Source: Streptomyces sp. CB00316
GTDB lineage: Bacteria > Actinomycetota > Actinomycetes > Streptomycetales > Streptomycetaceae
Assembly: GCF_001905595.1 (NCBI RefSeq)
Contig: NZ_LIXI01000001.1
Span: forward strand, 124,001-188,000
Reading direction: 5' to 3'
DNA: 64,000 nt
In this document: positions 28,542 through 36,993 of the stretch, piece after piece
How the letters are laid out: each line of letters starts with the position of its first letter
Numbering within the stretch: position 1 is the stretch's first letter
Translations under genes and position numbers: made by a program
Notes under the pieces: model-generated
Told to the model about the DNA's origin: nothing
The model's input: only the letters and a program-made list of their open reading frames with translations
Database searches by the model: none

Positions 28542-29384
28542 ATGAGGACGATCACGAGGAGGATCACGGTGACCGGCGAGGGCCAGGCCGCCCCGCCCGT
28601 GCGCCTGCACTGCACCGACAGCGGCGGCGACGGTCCGCCGCTGCTCCTGCTGCACGGCTTGGCCGGCCACAGCGGCGAATGGGACGCGCTGGCGGCCCGG
28701 TTCGCGCCCACCCACCGGGTGGTCGCGTTCGACGCCCGGGGCAGCGGCGCGAGTACGCGGCGCCCGGGGGACGTCTCCCGGGCGGCCCATGTACGGGACG
28801 TGGTCCAGGTCGCCCAGGCTCTCGGCCTCCCCGCCGGGCAACTGGTCCTGGTGGGCCAGTCCATGGGCGGGATCACCGCGCTGCTCACGGCGGCGGCCCA
28901 CCCGGAGCTGGTGCGCGCCCTGGTCCTGGTCGAGGCGGGTCCCGACGGCCCCAGCCCCTCGCTGCCGGACACCATCGGCGCCTGGCTGGACTCGTGGCCG
29001 GTCCCGTTCCCCGACGCGGAGGCGGCTGCCGCGTTCTTCGGCGGGGGAGCGGCGGGCCGTGCCTGGGCGGCGGGTCTCGTCCCGGGCCCCGGGGGCCTGC
29101 ACCCGCGTGTGGACCGGGACGTCATGGTCGCCTCGGTCCAGGAGAACGCCCACCGCGACTACTGGGACGCGTGGGACGAGGTGCGCTGCCCGGTGCTGGT
29201 GGTGCGGGCCGGGAAGGGGATGCTGAAGCAGCAGGAGGCGGACCGGATGGCCGAGCGCCGTCCGGGGACGCGCATCGTCGTGGTCCCGGACGCCGGGCAC
29301 GACGTGCACCTGGACGCCCCGGGGGCGGTGTTCGGGGAGGTGGCGGCGTTCCTGGCGGAGGTGGGCCCGGCGGCGGCGGTATAA
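28542..29384 (+). CDS. Alpha/beta hydrolase
   Basis: A 280-residue cytosolic alpha/beta-fold hydrolase. The oxyanion segment LLLLHGLAGHSGEWD, the nucleophile elbow GQSMGG (Ser near residue 107), and the acid/His region TRIVVVPDAGHDVHLDAPGAVF form a complete Ser-Asp-His arrangement. SD GAAGGGGAGG precedes ATG 28542. Substrate unknown. It is a single gene between a terminator and a broken lipoprotein gene. Confidence 0.87.
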   Translation: MRTITRRITVTGEGQAAPPVRLHCTDSGGDGPPLLLLHGLAGHSGEWDALAARFAPTHRVVAFDARGSGASTRRPGDVSRAAHVRDVVQVAQALGLPAGQLVLVGQSMGGITALLTAAAHPELVRALVLVEAGPDGPSPSLPDTIGAWLDSWPVPFPDAEAAAAFFGGGAAGRAWAAGLVPGPGGLHPRVDRDVMVASVQENAHRDYWDAWDEVRCPVLVVRAGKGMLKQQEADRMAERRPGTRIVVVPDAGHDVHLDAPGAVFGEVAAFLAEVGPAAAV

Positions 29385-29414
29385 GGTCTGGACCCCTCAC
29401 CCGAGGGGGGCCTC

Positions 29415-29992
29415 ATGCCTGTACGTACGACTGCCCGCAGCGGCGTGCACAGCACCACGACCACCACCGCAACAGGGCCCCGCGCCACGGTAGTTGCGAT
29501 CCTCGCGGCGGCCGCCCTGGTCTCCTGCGCCCAGGGGAGTACCGATGGCGGCCTCGGCGCCGACCCGTCCGCATCGTCCGTCACGGCGTCGCCGTCGGCC
29601 GACCCGGTGGAGAACGCCGATCAGGCCGAGCAGGCGGCCGGTGAGGCCACGGCGGAGCCGACCGCGCCCGCCGAACCGGCCCCCGAGCTCGTACGCGACG
29701 CCTTCGCGACGCTCCAGGCCAGCTGAACGAGACCTGCACGCCGGGCGCGGGGGACTGCGCCTACTTCCTCGGCCGGGTCACCCGGGGACTCACGGCGCTG
29801 GACGAGGCCATGCGCGCGGACCCCAAGGGGCCGGGCCACTTCAAGCAGCCGCTCGCGGACATGAAGGTCCTGTTCGGCAAGCTGGGCGAGGACCGGTCGA
29901 CGCCGCACCTGGAGAAGTACTTCTCCGAGATCGTCGGGACCCGTGACGGCATCAACACATGGATGCAGGACCATCCGGACGACTACCGCTGA
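29415..29992 (+). pseudogene. Small lipoprotein gene interrupted by a frameshift
   Basis: The first frame (29415-29726) gives a signal peptide with lipobox ALVSC (Cys near 38), a Ser/Ala/Glu/Pro-rich linker and stops just after RDAFATLQAS. The reading continues sensibly in another frame from about 29720 as QLNETCTPGAGDCAYFLGRV and ends HPDDYR at 29992. Joining the frames near 29717-29720 gives a plausible protein of about 190 residues with two Cys. One base appears to be missing, so this is either a disrupted gene or a sequencing error. Alternatively the downstream half starts at ATG 29810 as a separate 60-residue peptide, which I think less likely. Confidence 0.65.
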
Positions 29993-30037
29993 GGGTTCCT
30001 CCGGGGTGCCGCACACGCACCCCGGGCCCTCACTCCC

Positions 30038-31222
30038 TCACTTCCCTCCACCCTCCCGCAGGCCCGTGATCAGTTCGCGCGGCAGCCCGTGGGTGTCGTG
30101 GAGGTAGTGGAAGTCCTCCTCGGACAGGGGCCCTTGGAACCGGGGCCGGGCGAGCACCAGCCGCCCGCGCTCCAGGAGCCGGCCGAACCGGTCCTCCTCC
30201 TCGCGCAGCATGCGGAGCACATAGCCCGGGCGCATCTCCTGCGTGTCCTGCCGGAAGTGGTCCAGCGTGTGCCGGACCAGCTCCTCCGGCAGGTCGCCGA
30301 CGCTGCGCGAGGGGTCCTCCCGCCGGAGCACGGTGAGGACCCGACGTACCAGGCGGCGCAGCACATAGCCCCGCCCCGTGTTGGCCGGGCGCACGCCGTC
30401 GCCGAGGATCACGACGGCTGAGCGCAGGTGGTCGCAGACCAGGCGCAGCGAGTGCTCGTCCAGATCCCACACGGCAGGGACGAGGCGGCGCCAGGGGTCG
30501 AAGATGTCACAGGCGAAGACGGACGGCTTGCGCTGGAGCAGTGAGGCCAGCCGCTCCAGGCCGAGTCCGGTGTCGACGTTGCGCTGGGGGAGAGGGGCGA
30601 GGGAGCCGTCGCCGAGCCGGCGGTGGGTCATCGTCACGTGGTTCCACACCTCGACCCAGCGGTCGTCGCGCGTGGGCGTCGACCGCGGCGGGCCGTCGCC
30701 GCTCCACAGGAAGATCTCCGAATCGGGTCCGCACGGTCCGACCGGCCCGTTCGACCACCAGTTGTCCTCCACGGTGCGTTCGACGGGCACGCCGAGGCCC
30801 TGCCACAGCTCAAGAGATGCGGTGTCCGGCCCGGTCCGGCCGTCACCGGCGAAGACGGTGGCGTGCAGCAGCCCGGGGTCGACGCCCAGCCCCTCGGTGA
30901 GCAACCCGTACCCCCACTCCAGGCTGGCCGGGCCCTCGTAGTCGCCCAGCGACCAGGTGCCGAGCATCTCGAAGACGGTCAGGTGTGTGGCGTCCCCGAC
31001 CTCGTCGAGATCCGTGGTGCGCAGACAGCGCTGTACGTTGACGAGCCGCGGGCCCAGCGGATGGGGGCGGCCCTCCAGGTACGGCGTGAGCGGGTGCATG
31101 CCGGACGTGGTGAAGAGGACGGGGTCGCCGGGGGGCGGCAGGAGAGTCGATCCGGTGATCCGGCGGTGGCCGTGTTCCTCGTAGAACTCGACGAACGTGC
31201 GGACCAGTTGTTCCGTACGCAT
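30038..31222 (-). CDS. Alanyl-tRNA synthetase-like protein, catalytic domain only
   Basis: A 394-residue class II synthetase homologous to the N-terminal half of AlaRS. Motif 1 region TTSGMHPLTPYLEG, motif 2 region VQRCLRTTDLDEVGDATHLTVFEMLGTWSLGDY, GPCGPDSEIF and motif 3 GRGYVLRRLVRRVL are visible, so ATP and amino-acid binding are likely retained. The editing domain and C-Ala domain of full AlaRS (about 880-890 residues) are absent. SD AAGGAG lies before ATG 31222. It is therefore a second, truncated paralogue. It may charge tRNA for a specialised purpose, act on another substrate, or give drug tolerance; the neighbouring MFS exporter fits the last two but proves nothing. Confidence 0.85.
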   Translation of the reverse strand: MRTEQLVRTFVEFYEEHGHRRITGSTLLPPPGDPVLFTTSGMHPLTPYLEGRPHPLGPRLVNVQRCLRTTDLDEVGDATHLTVFEMLGTWSLGDYEGPASLEWGYGLLTEGLGVDPGLLHATVFAGDGRTGPDTASLELWQGLGVPVERTVEDNWWSNGPVGPCGPDSEIFLWSGDGPPRSTPTRDDRWVEVWNHVTMTHRRLGDGSLAPLPQRNVDTGLGLERLASLLQRKPSVFACDIFDPWRRLVPAVWDLDEHSLRLVCDHLRSAVVILGDGVRPANTGRGYVLRRLVRRVLTVLRREDPSRSVGDLPEELVRHTLDHFRQDTQEMRPGYVLRMLREEEDRFGRLLERGRLVLARPRFQGPLSEEDFHYLHDTHGLPRELITGLREGGGK

Positions 31223-31459
31223 GGGGGTGGCTCCTTCGCGTCGCAGCGGGGAGGCACCGGAGAACGGGACCGTTCGGTCACCCGGCCGGACCGAAGGGCC
31301 ACGGCACCACCGACGGACCGTTTCCGGTCGCCGGGGGAGGGGGAAGGTCAGACGGCGGCAACCGGCGAGCTGGTCGCTCGCGCGGTCGCGGTGGTGGTGA
31401 GGCCGGTGACGTTCATGCGGGTGACGATAGCGCTGCCGGGCCCACCACAGCAGGTGGAT

Positions 31460-32662
31460 TTACGGTCGGGCCCCGGACCCGGTGCGCCGGGCACCGCCCA
31501 CCAGGAACAGGGCCAGGAGGGTCAGGGCGGCGCCGAACCACAGCACGCTCGTGGTGCCGACGCCGTCGACGGCGAACCCACCGAAGAGGGCCCCGAGCGC
31601 GATGGACAGGTTGAAGGCGGAGACGTACAACGAGGTGGCCGCCTCGGGAGCGTCCGGCGCGGCGTCGAGGATCCAGCTCTGGAAGGTGACCGGCACGGCG
31701 CCGTAACCGAGCCCCCACAGAACGAGAACGGCGCCCGCGGAAAGGACACCGGTGTCGACGACCGCGAGCAGGACCATGCCCGAGGTGAGGACGGCCGAGA
31801 TCCCCATGACGCAGTGCCGCAGCCGCCGGGTGGCGAGGGCTCCGGCGATGAAGTTGCCGCAGATGCCCGCGACTCCGAACGTCAGCAGCAGCACGCCGAT
31901 CGAGTGGTCCTTGACCCCGTCGCCCTGGAGGACGGGCCGGACGAACGTGTAGGCCAGGAAGTGGCCGGTGATGACCAGGAAGGTGAGGGCGATCCCGATC
32001 CGGACGCCGGCGTTGCCCTGGAAGACCTTCGGCAGGGCCGAGAACGTGAGGCTCCGCCCGGCCGGGATCTTCGGCATGAGGAAGAGCATGCAGATCAGGG
32101 AGACCAGCCCGAGGCCGCCCACGGCGGCGAACGCCGTACGCCAGCCGCTGAGGTCGCCGAGGAACGTTCCGGTGGGCACGCCCAGGACGGACGCGGTCTC
32201 CACCCCGCCGAAGATGACGGCGGTGGCCCGGGCGACGTGCTTGGCCGGCACCAGCCGCAGGGCGATGCCGCCGGCGATGGACCAGAAGCCGCCGACGCTG
32301 ACCCCGATCAGGAACCGCGCGACGAGGACGACGCTGAAGCTGGTGGCGAAGGCGGAGGCCAGATTGGCCGCGCCCATCAGGCCCATCAGCACCACCAGGA
32401 CGATGCGGCGGTCGATGCGTCCGGCGGCCACGGTGACCAGGGGCGCGGAAACGGCGGCGACCAGGCCGGGCACCGTCACCATCAGCCCCGCGGTGCCCTC
32501 GGAGACGTCGAGGGCGGTACCGACGGGGGTGAGCAGGCCCACGGGGAGCAGCTCGGAGGTCATCAGGGAGAAGATGCCCAGGGTCACCGCCAGGACGGCG
32601 AGCCAGCCCTTGAGGGGAGATTGGCCGGTGGCGGCGGGCACCCCGGTCTCGACGGTGGTCAC
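31460..32662 (-). CDS. MFS efflux transporter (DHA1, Cmx/AraJ-like)
   Basis: A 400-residue 12-helix major facilitator. Family signs are LAVTLGIFSLMTSELLPVGLLTPVGTALDVSEGTAG in helix 1, the loop AGRIDRRIVLVVLM and RFLIGVSVGGFWSIAGGIALRLVP (DHA1 motif C-like region). Such transporters export drugs or sugars. It starts with GTG at 32662. The same-strand gene downstream is the truncated AlaRS-like protein, 237 bases away, and the AhpD-like gene lies upstream. The substrate is unknown. Confidence 0.87.
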   Translation of the reverse strand: MTTVETGVPAATGQSPLKGWLAVLAVTLGIFSLMTSELLPVGLLTPVGTALDVSEGTAGLMVTVPGLVAAVSAPLVTVAAGRIDRRIVLVVLMGLMGAANLASAFATSFSVVLVARFLIGVSVGGFWSIAGGIALRLVPAKHVARATAVIFGGVETASVLGVPTGTFLGDLSGWRTAFAAVGGLGLVSLICMLFLMPKIPAGRSLTFSALPKVFQGNAGVRIGIALTFLVITGHFLAYTFVRPVLQGDGVKDHSIGVLLLTFGVAGICGNFIAGALATRRLRHCVMGISAVLTSGMVLLAVVDTGVLSAGAVLVLWGLGYGAVPVTFQSWILDAAPDAPEAATSLYVSAFNLSIALGALFGGFAVDGVGTTSVLWFGAALTLLALFLVGGARRTGSGARP

Positions 32663-32775
32663 GGCTTGGTCAGTCCTTCATCAGGAATAGGTCGGTCCAC
32701 GGGCCCGGTCCACGGGCATGGGTCGGGCGGCGGCCGAACAGGACGGCCACCGCCCACGGAGGATCCGGCGGCCGG

Positions 32776-33228
32776 CTACTCGGTGCCGGGCGTCTTGCGC
32801 GTGGTGACGTTCATCCGGTTCCACGCGTTGGTGGTGAAGATGAGCGCGATGAGCTGAGCGAGCTCCTTCTCCTCGAAGTGCCGCGCGGCCTCCTCGTACA
32901 CCGCGTCCGGCACCCCCTCGGGCAGGAGGGTGACGGACTCGGTCAGAGCCAGGGCGGCCCGCTCCTCCTCGGTGAACAGGCTTGACTCCTCCCACGCGGC
33001 CAGCTGGTGGATCCGCTCCTCCGACTCCCCGGCCTTGCGGGCGTCGGAGATGTGGTAACTGATGCAGTACGCACAGCGGTTGACCTGTGAGGTGCGGATC
33101 TGCACCAGTTCCAGCAGGACGGGGTCGAGCCCTTCACGGGCGACGGCGTCGAGGGCGAGGACGGCCTTGAACACCTTGGGGGAGACGGCGGAGAAGTTCA
33201 TGCGCTGAGGCACCTGGAACGTGGTCAT
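32776..33228 (-). CDS. Carboxymuconolactone decarboxylase / AhpD-like protein
   Basis: A 150-residue all-helical AhpD-fold protein. The redox motif RCAYCISYHISDARKAG (CxxC followed by His) is intact, indicating a disulfide-reducing alkylhydroperoxidase-like activity. The C-terminal helices ELAQLIALIFTTNAWNRMNV match the family. ATG 33228 has TACGGT ending 6 bases upstream and no Shine-Dalgarno, so it is probably leaderless. It lies between two MFS genes on the same strand. Antioxidant defence is the likely role. Confidence 0.88.
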   Translation of the reverse strand: MTTFQVPQRMNFSAVSPKVFKAVLALDAVAREGLDPVLLELVQIRTSQVNRCAYCISYHISDARKAGESEERIHQLAAWEESSLFTEEERAALALTESVTLLPEGVPDAVYEEAARHFEEKELAQLIALIFTTNAWNRMNVTTRKTPGTE

Positions 33229-33337
33229 GTAACGACCGTAGGCGCGGAAGCGACCCGGAGCGGGGTGCATTCTGACGGCAGAATCGTGGGTCAATTTTCG
33301 GATCCCGGGACCTGAGGCACCGCCTGGTGGGACCTTG

Positions 33338-34672
33338 TCACGCGTCCGGCGGGCGCGGGTGCGAGCCCGGGAGTTCGGCCCTCCGCACCGCCCCGCAGGC
33401 CAGCGCGACGACCACTCCCAGGCTCCCGAACACCCCGCACCCGACGAATACCGGCGCGGACCCCCACACCCCGATGGCCGCCCCGACCAGCGGATAGCTC
33501 ATCGGTGCCAGACCCACCGTGGTGAGCATCACGACCGAGGTGACGCGCCCCAGGTATGCGGGGTCCGCGGCGGTCTGTACGAGGGCGTTGGTCAGGGTGC
33601 CGCAGATACCCATGGCCAGGCCCACCGCGGCGGCCAGCGCCACGGCGAGCGGCAGCGCGGGGACCAGGGCGATGGTGGCCGCGCCCGCGCACCCCACGAG
33701 CAGGGTCCCGGCCAGGGTCAGCCCGGCCCGGGGGAGCCGCCCGGCGACGGTGAGCAGGACGGCCCCCATGGTGGCCCCCGCGCCGAACCCGCTGACGATC
33801 CATCCGTACCCCGAAGGCCCCCAGCCGCGCTCGCCGTTGAGCAGGATCATGCCGACGTTGAGGGTCCCCGTTAGCCCGAGCTCGCTGACGGCGATGACCG
33901 CGATGAGCGGGCCGATGAGGGGGTGGCGGCGGAGGTAGCGCAGGCCGCCGAGGAGGTCCTGCCAGGCGTTGCCGGGGGCGGGTGGCTCACTCCGTACGTG
34001 CGCCGCCTCACCCCGTACGTCCGCCGCATCAACCGCCTTTCTTGCGTCGGGCACCTCCAACGGCCGCAGCCGTACCGTCAGCAGGAGCGGCAGCGACAGG
34101 GCGAAGAGCACCCCCGCCACGGCGAACGCCGCCGGCGCGCCGCCGAGCCCCATGGCCAGGCCGCCGAGCGGCGGGCCGCTGATCTGACTGGCCCGCATCG
34201 ACAACGTACGCATGCCGGTCACGCGCGCCAGCTGGTCCGGGGTGGTGATGCGCGGCGGGAGCGCCCCGACGGCGGGGACGAACAGCGCGTCGACCGCGCC
34301 GAACGCGAGGGCCAGCGCCACCAGGATCCACACCGCGGGTGCGGTGACCGCGACCCCGGCAGCCACCGCGAGGATGAGGACGCACCGTACGGCGTCGCTG
34401 CCGAGCACGATCCGGCGCACCCCGAACCGGTCGGCCGCCACGCCACCGCCCAGCATCAGCAGCGCCCGGGGAAACGCCCCGGCGGCCATGACGAGCCCGA
34501 CCTCGGCGGGCCCGGCGACCTTCTGGGCCGACCAGGCGAGGGCGACGAAGTAGACGCTGTCGCCGATGAGCGAGGCGGTGTACGCGGCAAGCCAGCGCAG
34601 GACGTTGGCGTCGCGGTGGGCGGGCCGGGGCGCGGCGGGGATCCCGGGTAAGGCGGTCTCTGCTGCGGACAC
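33338..34672 (-). CDS. MFS transporter (MFS_3/EntS-like exporter)
   Basis: A 444-residue exporter of the enterobactin-exporter-like branch, with about 12 helices. Features: LRWLAAYTASLIGDSVYFVALAWSAQKVAGPAEVGLVMAAG at the start, GGGVAADRFGVRRIVLGSD in the first loop and ISGPPLGGLAMGLGGAPAAFAV in the middle. A hydrophilic central loop contains VRGEAAHVRSEPP. It starts at GTG 34672, 56 bases after the stop of an ArsR-type regulator on the same strand, so the pair is probably an autoregulated efflux operon. Confidence 0.87.
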   Translation of the reverse strand: MSAAETALPGIPAAPRPAHRDANVLRWLAAYTASLIGDSVYFVALAWSAQKVAGPAEVGLVMAAGAFPRALLMLGGGVAADRFGVRRIVLGSDAVRCVLILAVAAGVAVTAPAVWILVALALAFGAVDALFVPAVGALPPRITTPDQLARVTGMRTLSMRASQISGPPLGGLAMGLGGAPAAFAVAGVLFALSLPLLLTVRLRPLEVPDARKAVDAADVRGEAAHVRSEPPAPGNAWQDLLGGLRYLRRHPLIGPLIAVIAVSELGLTGTLNVGMILLNGERGWGPSGYGWIVSGFGAGATMGAVLLTVAGRLPRAGLTLAGTLLVGCAGAATIALVPALPLAVALAAAVGLAMGICGTLTNALVQTAADPAYLGRVTSVVMLTTVGLAPMSYPLVGAAIGVWGSAPVFVGCGVFGSLGVVVALACGAVRRAELPGSHPRPPDA

Positions 34673-34727
34673 GGGGTCTCCCTGGGTGAGGACCGGGCTC
34701 AGGAGGGGAACGGGAGCCCGTACGGGC

Positions 34728-35321
34728 TCAGGGCCGGAACGGGAACCCGTACAGGTGCACGGACACGTGCTCGCGCCCCTCGGTGTCGCCCGCTTTCCTC
34801 GCGGCCTTGCCGCGCTCCCGCCACCGCCGCGTGACGGCCTCCAACTCGTCGCTCATCTCGGCTAGTTCGGCGGAGGTCAGGGCCATGAGCCACTCGGAGC
34901 TGAAGGCGGCGTCCGTCCACTCCTCACCCCAGGCGGCGCCCTGGTCGAGGTAGGCGCGGTACTGGGCCGAGCGGTTGTCGAGGATGCCGCGCAGCACCGT
35001 ACCGACGGCGGCGGCTCCTTCCGGCGTCCCCGTGAAGTCCGCGTCGCGGAAGCCCCACCCCTTCTCGGAGGCCACCTGCCACCATCGCTCGCGGCCGTCC
35101 GTGCTGTGCCCGCTCGCCTCGGCCACGAAGCCGTGTTCCGCGAGCTTGCGCAGGTGGTAACTGACCAGCGACGGGGCCTGATCGACCTGCTCGGCGAGGT
35201 GCGAGGCGGTCGCGGTCCCGGCGGCGTACAGCAGTCGGTACAGCTGCATCCGCAGCGGGTTGGTGAAGGCCTTCAGCCGGGAGAGGTCGGTGATCTGCTC
35301 GGGCTCGCGCTGGGGTCGCAT
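34728..35321 (-). CDS. ArsR-family winged-helix regulator
   Basis: A 197-residue DNA-binding repressor. The winged HTH lies near residues 12-65: LSRLKAFTNPLRMQLYRLLYAAGTATASHLAEQVDQAPSLVSYHLRKLAEHGFV, followed by a helical C-terminal domain of the kind that binds small ligands. ATG 35321 is preceded by TACGGT ending 6 bases upstream, predicting a leaderless mRNA. It probably controls the downstream MFS exporter and the divergent ORF at 35417. TTGCGCAA at 35349 is a candidate operator half. Confidence 0.87.
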   Translation of the reverse strand: MRPQREPEQITDLSRLKAFTNPLRMQLYRLLYAAGTATASHLAEQVDQAPSLVSYHLRKLAEHGFVAEASGHSTDGRERWWQVASEKGWGFRDADFTGTPEGAAAVGTVLRGILDNRSAQYRAYLDQGAAWGEEWTDAAFSSEWLMALTSAELAEMSDELEAVTRRWRERGKAARKAGDTEGREHVSVHLYGFPFRP

Positions 35322-35416
35322 ACGGCCACCGTAGATGCGAAGGATTGGTTGCGCAATAAGTCTTTCCTATCTTGAGAGGCTCCCGGGGACGCTCGGGGAC
35401 GCGGCGGGAGGTTCTC

Positions 35417-35980
35417 ATGAACGGCTTCTGGCTCCAGCCCGGCGGCGGCCCCGGCAGCGGTGGCTGCGGCGACTGTGCCGACTGCGTCACCGACACCGCG
35501 TGCAAGCCGACGATGCTCACCGAGATCGCCAAGTGGATCCATTCCATCGACGCCGACCACCCGGTGACGTCCACCGACGCGTGGGCGGGCGCCTGGTCGT
35601 ACTACAAGCGCGAACAGTGCCCGTCCCCGCCCGGCGGCCCTACATCGGCAGGGCCCGTACACGCCCGTCGTCGTCGCCGGAGAGGCCGAACGCGGAGAAC
35701 GCACGCTCCTCCCGCTGGGCGGCAGCGATGCGCACGCTGCTCCAGTCCAGTGCGCGCCGTGCCTCGTCCTGGGTCCGGTGCGAGGCGGTGCGGGCCTCGG
35801 CCAGGGCGTCTCCGCGCTCCTGGACGAGAAGGTCGTAGATCGGCGTGGTCGTTGATATCGCTGAAGTACTCACGACAGACCCTCCTGCCCGCTCTCTCCG
35901 GTCGTACCCGGAGAACGCCCTGGCGGGTCGAAGAAACGGGCGGCCGATGTCTCGCTACCTCCGGAAAGCGTCCGGAGTAG
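35417..35980 (+). CDS. Cys-rich ORF of uncertain status (likely 3'-truncated)
   Basis: The ATG has a good SD (GGGAGGTT) and the first 75 residues look like protein: NGFWLQPGGGPGSGG, CGDCADCVTDTACKP (five Cys), then EIAKWIHSIDADHPVTSTDAWAGAWSYYKREQC. From about 35640 the frame becomes Arg-rich and runs antisense to a well-supported small gene, so the true 3' end has probably been lost. I do not recognise a family. It is divergent from the ArsR regulator and could be a former target of it. Confidence 0.35.
   Translation: MNGFWLQPGGGPGSGGCGDCADCVTDTACKPTMLTEIAKWIHSIDADHPVTSTDAWAGAWSYYKREQCPSPPGGPTSAGPVHARRRRRRGRTRRTHAPPAGRQRCARCSSPVRAVPRPGSGARRCGPRPGRLRAPGREGRRSAWSLISLKYSRQTLLPALSGRTRRTPWRVEETGGRCLATSGKRPE
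35640..35873 (-). CDS. Small hypothetical protein
   Basis: A 77-residue polar, helical protein beginning STSAISTTTPIYDLLVQERGDALAEARTASHRTQDEARRALDWSSVR and ending FSAFGLSGDDDGRVRALPM. The GTG start at 35873 has a strong Shine-Dalgarno (AGGAGGG about 8 bases upstream), which is why I prefer it to the overlapping plus-strand frame. No family is recognised. A large hairpin lies 80 bases upstream at 35951-35984. Confidence 0.6.
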   Translation of the reverse strand: MSTSAISTTTPIYDLLVQERGDALAEARTASHRTQDEARRALDWSSVRIAAAQREERAFSAFGLSGDDDGRVRALPM

Positions 35981-35984
35981 CGAG
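35951..35984. terminator. Hairpin in the 35.9-36.2 kb intergenic region
   Basis: CTCGCTACCTCCGGA pairs with TCCGGAGTAGCGAG with one bulged base and a 5-base loop. It lies between the small minus-strand gene and the TetR locus. The rest of 35985-36208 shows no supported feature. Confidence 0.5.
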
Positions 35985-36208
35985 TCCGGCGCACTGGTTT
36001 CGGGCTAAGCGCCGTCGGCGCTTCACGGGTCGTCGGAGAACCAGGGTCGCGGGCTGCGGGTTGGCTTGCGTGGCGTCCGGCCGTCGCACGATCATGGAAA
36101 CCCGATGCCCCCTCCTTTTCGCGCCCGCGAGGGCGCATCTCTCAAGCGCGGAAAAGGGAGGCAGCGCCCCCGGCCGCTGGATGGACCTCGCCGCGAGAGG
36201 GCTACCAC

Positions 36209-36224
36209 TCGACTGGTCGGTCAA
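36209..36224. promoter_or_regulatory. TetR-type operator 1
   Basis: TCGACTGGTCGGTCAA is an imperfect copy of TTGACYGnnCRGTCAA. Together with operator 2 it forms a 17-bp perfect inverted repeat (36211-36227 and 36235-36251) in front of the TetR gene. Confidence 0.65.
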
Positions 36225-36237
36225 CCGCGCCTTACGG

Positions 36238-36253
36238 TTGACCGACCAGTCAA
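36238..36253. promoter_or_regulatory. TetR-type operator 2
   Basis: TTGACCGACCAGTCAA, 11 bases before the TetR start codon. It matches the motif found again before the redoxin gene at 36948, pointing to autoregulation plus control of that gene. Confidence 0.75.
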
Positions 36254-36264
36254 ATGGGGGGCCG

Positions 36265-36859
36265 ATGACGGACGACACCCGCACCCGCCTCGTACGGACA
36301 GCGCGCGCTGATCCACGGCTCGTCGTTCGCCGAGGTCGGCATCGGAGACCTGTGCCGCGAAGCGGGAGTGCACCGCGGCAGCCTGTATCACTTCTTCCCC
36401 TCCAAGGCGGCCGTCGGTCTCGCCGTTCTCGACGCGAACTGGGAACTCCTCAAGGCCCTCCTGGATGAGGCGTTCGGCAGCGAGGCCCCACCGCTGGAGC
36501 GGATCGACGACTTCGTCGCCGGATTCGCCGGCATGCTGACCGCCGCCAGGGACCGGATGGGCGCCGTGCCGGGCTGTCCCATCGGCAATCTCGCTCTCGA
36601 ACTGTCCGGACGGCCCGGAGAGGCGTCAGCCAGAATCGCCGAGATCCTGACCGCATGGCAGCGGTACTTCCGCGACGCCATCGCCGAGGCCGTACTCCAG
36701 GAGCGCGTCCCCGCAGGAGCCGACCCCGACGCGGCAGCCCTGCGCGCACTGTCCTACCTCCAAGGCGTCACGCTCATGGCCAAGGCGTACGACAGGCCCG
36801 CGCTCGTCGCCGAGGCCGGGACGGCGATCCGCGCGCTGATCGAGACCCCCGCCACCTGA
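36265..36859 (+). pseudogene. TetR-family regulator gene with N-terminal frameshift
   Basis: ATG 36265 opens TDDTRTRLVRTA in one frame. The rest of the HTH continues one frame away as ALIHGSSFAEVGIGDLCREAGVHRGSLYHFFPSKAAVG, then an intact ligand-binding domain to 36859 ending RALIETPAT. One base appears to be lost near 36300-36308, in the first helix of the HTH. A conserved operator set around the gene implies it worked recently. The remaining open frame could start at an internal codon, but would lack helix 1. Sequencing error cannot be excluded. Confidence 0.75.
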
Positions 36860-36947
36860 CGCCGCCTCCCCCGGCCGGCCGGTAGGCGATCCGGCCGGAG
36901 AGGATCGCCCGCCCCCACGCGGGGCCCCGTTCCCCCTGCCCATCGAC

Positions 36948-36963
36948 TTGACCGAACGGTCAA
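36948..36963. promoter_or_regulatory. TetR-type operator 3 before the redoxin gene
   Basis: TTGACCGAACGGTCAA, inside a 10-bp-arm palindrome (36945-36966), 31 bases before the ATG of the deiodinase-like gene. It is almost the same motif as the operators in front of the TetR gene. Confidence 0.75.
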
Positions 36964-36993
36964 GTCAACGGGCGGCCCTACCACGGAGCACAC

